Origin: Acidobacteriota bacterium | Lineage (GTDB): Bacteria; Acidobacteriota; Terriglobia; Terriglobales; Acidobacteriaceae | Length of the DNA stretch: 49,229 nt | Direction: 5' to 3' | Assembly (NCBI GenBank): GCA_021813745.1 | Contig: JAKAJO010000054.1 | Span: 1 to 49,229, forward strand | Part shown: in pieces, positions 43,472 through 49,229 of the stretch | Layout: every line of letters begins with the position of its first letter | Numbering within the stretch: position 1 is the stretch's first letter | Made by a program: the position numbers and the translations under genes | Notes under the pieces: model-generated | What the model was told of the DNA's origin: nothing | Database searches by the model: none | What the model saw: the letters and a program-made list of their open reading frames with translations, nothing else

Positions 43472-45877
43472 CTAATCCCGGAAGGGCAGTCCCGGCGTCG
43501 CGTTCTGAGAAGGCATGGTTCCCGTGTGACGTTTGTTCTCCTTCGCAATGTACATGGCTGTATCCGCAGCCTTCAGCAGCATCTCCGGCGTAGTACCGTC
43601 AATCGGATACAGCGCGATACCCATGCTAGCTGAGCCCCGCAGCAGGTAGGCGTCCACCTCAAACGGCGCGTCAAAGCAGTGCTCCAGCCGCTGGCAGATC
43701 TCTTCCACGTCTGCCTGGCTGCGTACCACGGGCACCAGGGCCGCGAACTCGTCGCCACCCAGTCGCGCCAGCATGTCTCCGGTCCGCAATTGCCGCCGCA
43801 TCCGCGCCGCGACCTCCTGCAGATACAGATCGCCCACATGGTGGCCGTACATGTCGTTCACCTGCTTGAACTCGTCCAGGTCCAGATAGATCAGGCCCAA
43901 CACCGAGGACCGCTCGCGCGCCTTTTCAATCTGCTCTTCCAGGTATTTCTCCAGCGAGAAGCGGTTATACACATCCGTCAGCAGGTCGAACTCGGAGCGA
44001 TACACCAGGTCGGAGTACAGCTTACGCGTTTCCATGGCCAGCGAGGCCAGCCGCACACCCTGCGCCAGCGCGGCCGACTCTTCCTGCGCATTGGCTGGCT
44101 GGCTTTTAAGGGCAGCGTGCAGAACGCCCTGCACTCCTCCGGTCGGCGAGGCAATCTCCCTGCCGATTACGCGCACGCCGCTGCGATGAACCGGCGTTTT
44201 ACCATACCGCGTTCCGTCCGCCAGTTCGCACCAGCAGGACGCACCCCGCAGCATGAACGACACCATCTCCATGATGTGTTCCAGAATCTCACCCAGGGGA
44301 CGCGAGCTGTTGATATCTTCCAGAATCCGGCTGCGCCATTGTTCCAGCTGCACAAGGCGCCGTTCCTGGGTTGCCTCTGCTTCAATGCGCGCACGAATTG
44401 CCTCAGTCTGCTGCCGCACCTTGCGGCGCAGAGTCCATCCCCACATCGCCACAATCAGCACAATCGCAGCCAGCAGTTCCACCAGACGAAAGAGATTATG
44501 TGCTGTCGACCACGGTGGGCCCGCCACCACGGTCAGATCATTCGACGAGCGCAACAGCACATTGAATGGCGCGTGTTCGCCCAGGGACGTCGAGTTCGAC
44601 ATGAAGCAAACACCCGTCACGCGCACCCGCGAGCCCGGCTGCAGGCGCCGCATCGGCGCCAGCGAACTCAGCACTCCTGTCCCTCCGGGAGGATGCCGGT
44701 AGATGGCTGAAAACAGGTTGCCGTCCGCTTTCAGAATGTACTCATCCTGGCTTGCTCCCCGCACCTGCGCCAAAAGCTCGCCTTCAATCGAAACCAAATC
44801 AAAAATATTCCGGCTGCTCGACAATGCTTCCCAGGTGCTCGGCTTGGGTGAAATTGGTTCCTGCTTGCCCAGGTCGCGAACCTGAGCTCCGGTCAGGGCA
44901 AGAAATCCGTCGTGCACATCCGGAAATCCAGTGGCATCTGCCGCGTCTCCCACCTGCAAGGGCGCCATTGTCGAGGTCATGACCCACAGGCTTTTCAGTC
45001 CATCCTGCAGCACCACCATGGATCCCGGCTCGTAGTAGGTGATCGTTCCGTGAACTCGAATCCGCTGGCTCAGATTGCTGACGTGATAAGAGGTCAGAAT
45101 CCGGTCCATCGGCGTCACCGGCAGTGACCACGGATTTGAGCCCGCATACCGTAGCACCTGCACATTGGCCATCGATGCCGCATGCAACAGGATCCCTGTC
45201 TGTTGCATCTTTCCGTCAAAACGTCCCGAAACCGCGCCCGTGATCGCAACCTGCGCATCCAGCAGGCTGCCCAGCAAATCAGGATTATCCACGTCCACCG
45301 TGACGCCGATCTCTCCGCCTTCCACATGCAGGTCCAGCAGTGTGCTCCGCACACCGGAGCTCTCGATCGTTTCGGCATCGCGCACCACACCAAAGACTTC
45401 AACCAGCCGCGCGTCCAGATCCGCGCGAATCAGTTCGTCAAACGAAGCCTCCACCGGCGAAGGGAGCGGGGCATGACCCACCACCGTGATGCTGTCGGCC
45501 AACACGCTCGGACGAAATCCAGCCTGGGTCCTGCCCGTCACCTGCACCACATCGCCGGGCTGCAACGGAATCCCCGCCGGCGATTGCACAAAGACCGCCT
45601 GATCTCCGTTCTGGACATACAACATCTGTTCATAGCCGCGGAAATAGGTCACGGTTCCCTCAAAGGAAACCGGAAGGCCCTTGCCCGCTTCTGCATTGCT
45701 TAGGCCTTGTATCGCGCGAATTGTGTTCAGGGGTTTTACCGCAGCTCCTTGGGCGGGCGCTGCAACCGGGGACGTCAGAAGCGCACTGAGCAGCGCACCC
45801 ACGAGAAACCTCTCCCGTGCGGCCAGGCGTCTCGCCGGTCCTGCACCTTGCAGTCCGGTTCCCCCTGCCTTGCGCAT
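43472..45877 (-). CDS. Membrane diguanylate cyclase with extracytoplasmic OB-like repeats
   Basis: An 801-residue protein. A signal sequence (about residues 22-42) leads to a large extracytoplasmic part of about 415 residues that contains at least three strand-rich repeats resembling OB-folds (LPVSFEGTVTYFRGYEQMLY with VVQVTGR; QRIRVHGTITYYEPGSMVVL with ATGF; LVSIEGELLAQVRG with VRVTGVCF). A membrane helix at about 464-482 is followed by a short coiled-coil, a GAF-like segment and a GGDEF domain. The active motif GGDEF is intact at 707-711, and the product-inhibition site RTGD lies five residues before it. Likely an active diguanylate cyclase responding to an external ligand. GGAAGGA precedes the ATG. 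Confidence 0.88.
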   Translation of the reverse strand: MRKAGGTGLQGAGPARRLAARERFLVGALLSALLTSPVAAPAQGAAVKPLNTIRAIQGLSNAEAGKGLPVSFEGTVTYFRGYEQMLYVQNGDQAVFVQSPAGIPLQPGDVVQVTGRTQAGFRPSVLADSITVVGHAPLPSPVEASFDELIRADLDARLVEVFGVVRDAETIESSGVRSTLLDLHVEGGEIGVTVDVDNPDLLGSLLDAQVAITGAVSGRFDGKMQQTGILLHAASMANVQVLRYAGSNPWSLPVTPMDRILTSYHVSNLSQRIRVHGTITYYEPGSMVVLQDGLKSLWVMTSTMAPLQVGDAADATGFPDVHDGFLALTGAQVRDLGKQEPISPKPSTWEALSSSRNIFDLVSIEGELLAQVRGASQDEYILKADGNLFSAIYRHPPGGTGVLSSLAPMRRLQPGSRVRVTGVCFMSNSTSLGEHAPFNVLLRSSNDLTVVAGPPWSTAHNLFRLVELLAAIVLIVAMWGWTLRRKVRQQTEAIRARIEAEATQERRLVQLEQWRSRILEDINSSRPLGEILEHIMEMVSFMLRGASCWCELADGTRYGKTPVHRSGVRVIGREIASPTGGVQGVLHAALKSQPANAQEESAALAQGVRLASLAMETRKLYSDLVYRSEFDLLTDVYNRFSLEKYLEEQIEKARERSSVLGLIYLDLDEFKQVNDMYGHHVGDLYLQEVAARMRRQLRTGDMLARLGGDEFAALVPVVRSQADVEEICQRLEHCFDAPFEVDAYLLRGSASMGIALYPIDGTTPEMLLKAADTAMYIAKENKRHTGTMPSQNATPGLPFRD

Positions 45878-46039
45878 CGCCCCTGTCCTTCCCTTGCAGC
45901 ACGCTGCAAACGCTCTGTAAGCCGACCCCCATCAGCTACATACAGCAGTTCTTACGCAGCGTTGAACTCGGCTTATCTTACTATTAACAACATCTCATCA
46001 ATTACATCTTTCCGGTCAGATCCCCGTTCTTGGAATCCT

Positions 46040-46059
46040 CCAAAAGTTTTGACTTTTGG
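46040..46059. promoter_or_regulatory. Perfect inverted repeat upstream of arginase gene
   Basis: CCAAAAGT and ACTTTTGG are separated by TTTG, about 80 bases before the arginase ATG and within the 264-base gap shared with the divergent cyclase. Low GC and flanking GGAAT/ATTCC (46031-46079) make it a candidate operator or leader hairpin. Confidence 0.35.
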
Positions 46060-46141
46060 TTACCAAAGCCGTATTCCTTCCCTTGCATGCCAGACCCTCC
46101 CACACTGGGATACACTCAATCGGCGGGGAGGGTACAGTTCC

Positions 46142-47122
46142 ATGTCGAAAGGCGGTGCAGGATTGGTCGCACAGGCTTCGTTCTCCATCGGTGGCAATCA
46201 GGTCCAGCCCACGCGGCAGATTCGCGTCCTCGGCGTACCGCTCGACATGGGTGCCAGCCGCCGCGGCGTCGACATGGGCCCGTCGGCCATGCGCGTTGCC
46301 GGACTCGAGGCGCGGCTTGAAGCGCTCGGCCACCACGTCGCCGATGGCGGCAACATCCGTGTCGAGATCGCTGAGACGCAGGGCTTTGGTGACCGCAAGG
46401 CCCGTTACCTGAAAGAGATTGCCGAAACCTGCACGCGCACTGCCGAAGCCGTTGTCGAGACGCTCGAAGAGGGCCTCACGCCGCTCATCCTCGGCGGCGA
46501 CCACTCCATCGCCGTGGGTTCCATCTCTGGAGTGTCTGAGTTCTATCGCCGCAGAAATCAGAAGATCGGCGTCATCTGGATGGACGCCCACTCCGACATC
46601 AATACGCCGGAAACCTCGCCCTCCGGCAACGTCCACGGCATGCCGCTGGCTGCGCTGCTCGGCCTCGGCCCCGAGCCGCTCACCCACATCTTTGGTTACG
46701 CTCCTAAAATCGCCCCGGAAAACACCATCCTCATCGGCGTGCGCGACATCGACGCGACAGAGCGCGAAAACATCCGCCGCGCCGGCCTCACTGAGGTCTA
46801 CACCATGCGCGACATCGACGAGCGCGGCATGCGCGCCGTCATGGAGGATGCTCTCCGCGCCGCCTCACGCGACACCGCAGGCTTCCACGTCTCGCTGGAC
46901 ATGGACTGGATCGACCCCGAAGACGCCCCCGGCGTCGGCACGCCCGTCCGCGGCGGCGCCACCTACCGCGAGGCCCACCTCGCCATGGAGATCATCGCCG
47001 ACCACGGCGGCATGGTCAGCTTAGAGATGGTCGAGGTCAACCCCGTCATCGACGAGCACAACCGCACCGCCGACCTCGCCGTCGAACTCGCCTGCTCCGC
47101 CTTCGGCAAAAAGATCCTGTAA
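46142..47122 (+). CDS. rocF: Arginase
   Basis: A 326-residue member of the ureohydrolase family. All six manganese ligands are present: H121 in [11 protein letters not shown]148, H150 and D152 in MDAHSDINT, and D253 and D255 in [22 protein letters not shown] and the C-terminal [19 protein letters not shown] fit the RocF/arginase branch (arginine to ornithine and urea) rather than agmatinase. The start at 46142 gives the usual length; GGGAGGG lies about 11 bases upstream. The frame is open upstream to 45707 but that part covers the divergent cyclase start. No urease is in the window. Confidence 0.9.
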   Translation: MSKGGAGLVAQASFSIGGNQVQPTRQIRVLGVPLDMGASRRGVDMGPSAMRVAGLEARLEALGHHVADGGNIRVEIAETQGFGDRKARYLKEIAETCTRTAEAVVETLEEGLTPLILGGDHSIAVGSISGVSEFYRRRNQKIGVIWMDAHSDINTPETSPSGNVHGMPLAALLGLGPEPLTHIFGYAPKIAPENTILIGVRDIDATERENIRRAGLTEVYTMRDIDERGMRAVMEDALRAASRDTAGFHVSLDMDWIDPEDAPGVGTPVRGGATYREAHLAMEIIADHGGMVSLEMVEVNPVIDEHNRTADLAVELACSAFGKKIL

Positions 47123-47125
47123 CCG

Positions 47126-47953
47126 CTACGCGAGGACTGGAAGCAGTTCATTCTGCTGAGAGCCATATTGAGCTTGAATCTCGCGTGCCCAGTTCAAAGC
47201 GGTGCCTAATGGAGAGACAGGATAGCGGCTGCGAGCAGGGAATCCATCGTAAGTCTTCCCATCGAGTAATCTGCCCGCCTGCTTCTTGCGGACACCGCCC
47301 CATTGCTTGAAGAAGAAAGGAATACCTGCATCCACGCATTGATTGCGAACGGAGACGACCCATTCTTTCTCAAGAGGCCGCGCACCATTTCCGCTTTCAC
47401 CGCCGACAATCACCCAATGAATGCCATTCAGATTAATGCGGCCAAGTCCTTCCAGCAAGGGTTCCACAGACAGGAAGCGAACCGATGCAGATGCTTGTTG
47501 CAGGTCGCGAAGTCGAGGTAGACCATGTTTTCTGTTTTCAACGCTGACGCCCCACCAGATGTGCGGATACTCAGCGGCAAAGCGCAGCTTGCCACGTAAG
47601 AGGCTCGCCATCCTCGCAGAACGCTTGGTGAGAACTTGGTATGTATGCCACTTGGCCTTGACCATCACGGCTGCAACCGCCTCGATGTATTCGTCTGGCA
47701 CGCCATCATGAAACAGGTCGCTCATCGAGTTGACGAAAATCATCTTTGGTTCCCGCCAGCGCAGCGGCTCCGCCAGTTTTTCCGGAACGAGCCGAAGATC
47801 GAATCCCTGCTCATACGGATGCCCCGGAACGCCACGGAACCTCTCTGCGAATGTCTCCGCGTAGCAGTGCTTGCAGCCTGGGCTGACCTTTGCGCAACCG
47901 CGCACAGGATTCCACGTTGAGTCTGTCCATTCGATATTGCTATTCGCGCTCAT
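47126..47953 (-). CDS. Gp37/Gp68 (DUF5131) three-cysteine family protein
   Basis: A 275-residue protein. The N-terminus NIEWTDSTWNPVRGCAKVSP followed by GCKHCYAETFAERFRG has C20, C27 and C30 (C-x6-C-x2-C), which gives the three-Cys motif its name. The family is related to radical-SAM proteins such as spore photoproduct lyase, so these cysteines may hold a [4Fe-4S] cluster, though the spacing is not the canonical C-x3-C-x2-C. Later motifs are IFVNSMSDLFHDGVP, WHTYQVLTKR, WWGVSVENRK, FLSVEPLLEGLG, VIVGGESGNGARPL and PFFFKQWGG. It begins six bases after the tcmP stop. Base composition is lower in GC than its neighbours. Confidence 0.85.
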   Translation of the reverse strand: MSANSNIEWTDSTWNPVRGCAKVSPGCKHCYAETFAERFRGVPGHPYEQGFDLRLVPEKLAEPLRWREPKMIFVNSMSDLFHDGVPDEYIEAVAAVMVKAKWHTYQVLTKRSARMASLLRGKLRFAAEYPHIWWGVSVENRKHGLPRLRDLQQASASVRFLSVEPLLEGLGRINLNGIHWVIVGGESGNGARPLEKEWVVSVRNQCVDAGIPFFFKQWGGVRKKQAGRLLDGKTYDGFPARSRYPVSPLGTALNWAREIQAQYGSQQNELLPVLA

Positions 47954-47959
47954 TTGCTT

Positions 47960-49084
47960 TCAGACCTCCTTCTGAACGGAAGGGAAAGTGATCAACGTCG
48001 CATCCGCAAGAGTATTTTTTCGCCGACGGTCTTGCGAGGGATTTGCCTGAATGAGCCCTTTCGCTTCCATTGCACGAAGCACCTCTTTGTAATTCTTCCG
48101 CAGATAAGGTCGTCCGACATTGTGCAACTGATAAATCTGATCGACGGACATTGTTTTTCGCTGAAACGAATCTAAGAGCATCTCCTCCAAATCGTCCAAC
48201 GGTCGATTGAGCTCGAACAGCATCGGATGGATTGCTGAAGCAGGGCAATAGCCGAAGGATGGAACCCCTTGATGGCGTTCAGAGCTCCGACTCGCCATGA
48301 TCTCCTTCATCATCTCGTAGCCTTTGGGATGCTTTGTCGCAAAAATCAGATGATGACTGGTCCTATTACCTAACTCGTTTTTGAAGCAGAAGGGAAGCAC
48401 ATAATCGGCTCCAAGCTCCTTCAGCGCCTGCGAAAGCTCCTCGACGATTGTGGCCTCGCGATCGCCAGGCTGAAGCAATTCTAATTTTTTGCGAAGCATT
48501 GCGGCTCGTGCGGTGCCGAAAAGGACATCCATGTGTTGCTTGACCGCTGGATTACTCAAACCGGCGTTGATCCGGTTGTAGTTAAAGAAAAAGATGCAGT
48601 CGCATCCCCAGTTCCTCAGGACAGAATTAATCAGACCAAGAGACAGTCCTTTGTATCCCCACGGATCGACAAAGAATAGAGTTGGGATGCCGCGCCATCT
48701 TTCAAACATCGCGACAATTCGCTCCCCGACTTCTTCCGGAGTCACCTGAGGCCTATACTTGAGCAATTCGACCCCAGGAAAGGAATCGACTTCGGCCCGC
48801 AATACAGCAGCATGATCAGAATTTGCATCGTTGAACAGAATTTCAAGATGCTGACGCATGTCCGGATCATCTATCGTTTTTTGAAGCACCAAAAGCGGTG
48901 TTGACGCGGTGCTGTCCTTATACCTTCCCGGGCCAGCAAATAAGTCGATATAGGCCAACTTCCCTTGCCTAGCCTTGACCGTTGGAAGGACCACCTTTGC
49001 CCAAGCCCAAAAATAATCGCTCACGATTGCAGCCTTCACCCGCGATTGCTCGGAAGACTCGTCGAAGAAATGTTCGTTTTTCAT
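47960..49084 (-). CDS. tcmP: Three-Cys-motif partner protein TcmP
   Basis: A 374-residue protein starting at the ATG at 49084, which matches the family start (HFFDESSEQSRVKAAIVSDY). Residues 46-53 (IDLFAGPG), 85-88 (NDAN) and 139-143 (VDPWG) look like motifs I, II and IV of a Rossmann methyltransferase, but catalysis is unproven. TcmP is known as the neighbour of the three-Cys-motif Gp37/Gp68 protein, here directly downstream. A C-terminal part (MSVDQIYQLHNVGRPYLRKN) resembles a winged helix. No Shine-Dalgarno is seen; an IS end sits about 20 bases upstream, so native promoter elements may have been replaced. Confidence 0.85.
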   Translation of the reverse strand: MKNEHFFDESSEQSRVKAAIVSDYFWAWAKVVLPTVKARQGKLAYIDLFAGPGRYKDSTASTPLLVLQKTIDDPDMRQHLEILFNDANSDHAAVLRAEVDSFPGVELLKYRPQVTPEEVGERIVAMFERWRGIPTLFFVDPWGYKGLSLGLINSVLRNWGCDCIFFFNYNRINAGLSNPAVKQHMDVLFGTARAAMLRKKLELLQPGDREATIVEELSQALKELGADYVLPFCFKNELGNRTSHHLIFATKHPKGYEMMKEIMASRSSERHQGVPSFGYCPASAIHPMLFELNRPLDDLEEMLLDSFQRKTMSVDQIYQLHNVGRPYLRKNYKEVLRAMEAKGLIQANPSQDRRRKNTLADATLITFPSVQKEV

Positions 49085-49104
49085 AGGCGAATATAAAGCG
49101 AAAT

Positions 49105-49229
49105 TAGGGCGTGTTAACACTATTGCCATCTAACTGGTGTAAGTTAGCGATAGATGGAAATCACCGAAGAGCAGTACGCACGCATCAAGGATAGCCTGCC
49201 GGTACAGCGCGGCAACGTGAGCTTGTCCA
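49105..49229 (+). mobile_element. IS5-family insertion sequence, left end (runs off the window)
   Basis: Starting near 49105, AGGGCGTGTTAACACTATTG precedes an IS5-type transposase gene and looks like a terminal inverted repeat; GTGTTAACAC (49111-49120) is palindromic. CTAACT/AGTTAG (49130-49147) forms another small inverted repeat just before the transposase start. A TTA or TA before the end may be target duplication. The right end is beyond the window, so the exact border is estimated. Confidence 0.65.
49154..49229 (+). CDS. IS5-family transposase (5' end only)
   Basis: The first 25 codons read MEITEEQYARIKDSLPVQRG then NVSLS, the characteristic start of the IS5-family (IS427/IS1031-like) orfA, a helical DNA-binding part before the DDE catalytic domain. 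The rest lies outside the window. It is divergent from tcmP. Confidence 0.8.
   Translation, partial: MEITEEQYARIKDSLPVQRGNVSLS

Overview
The window reads as a chromosome segment of an acidobacterium of the Terriglobia (Acidobacteriaceae) type. This rests on moderately high GC, the tRNA-tuf-rpmG-tRNA-secE-nusG-rplK-rplA-rplJ-rplL-rpoB-rpoC core, an RpoB with a cysteine-rich insert near its N-terminus that I associate with this group, and secreted or outer-membrane families typical of the phylum. The assignment is from gene content and protein style only; no database search was possible.

Left part (1-24900), accessory metabolism and envelope. A secreted LssY_C protein runs off the left edge. 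An lrgA-lrgB pair and a PLP aminotransferase follow. Then comes a [NiFe]-hydrogenase maturation operon, hypA-hypB-(DUF1801-like gene)-hypC-hypD-hypE, with overlapping or nearly overlapping joints; no hypF and no hydrogenase subunits are in the window. Next are a TIM-barrel sugar isomerase-like protein and a periplasmic gamma-glutamyltransferase. Four tandem paralogous small outer-membrane beta-barrel genes (10389-13437) are followed by a LolA-like secreted protein, a secreted hypothetical, a small membrane protein coupled to a LOG-family protein, and a PHP-domain phosphoesterase. Just after the PHP gene lies a glycosyltransferase remnant that keeps only its two ends. An HxlR regulator diverges from an NAD(P)-binding oxidoreductase; then thiL, an anchored M23 peptidase and two envelope-targeted hypotheticals.

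Middle and right part (25204-43386), information processing. The order is tRNA-Thr(TGT), tRNA-Tyr(GTA), a small membrane-protein gene whose stop codon lies inside the next tRNA, tRNA-Thr(GGT), tRNA-Gly(TCC), a conserved-looking 102-residue ORF, tuf, rpmG, tRNA-Trp(CCA), secE, nusG and rplK. This resembles the enterobacterial tufB tRNA operon joined to the L11-beta cluster. rplK ends in a strong terminator, and about 2.1 kb of unrelated genes (a SnoaL-like ORF, a tiny Lys/Pro-rich peptide and a VWA-domain secreted protein) separate it from rplA. rplA-rplJ-rplL appear to have their own promoter at 31719-31747. A 740-base gap precedes rpoB. rpoC most likely starts at a TTG with a very strong Shine-Dalgarno and ends in a clear terminator. 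Degenerate inverted repeats sit in several gaps between tRNA-Thr(GGT) and rplK.

Right edge (43472-49229). A membrane-anchored diguanylate cyclase with large extracytoplasmic OB-like repeats and a divergent arginase come first. A lower-GC cassette on the minus strand then encodes TcmP (three-Cys-motif partner) and a Gp37/Gp68 (DUF5131) three-cysteine protein. An IS5-family element enters at the window edge, its end about 20 bases from the tcmP start codon. This two-gene module is the best candidate here for an incompletely understood system.
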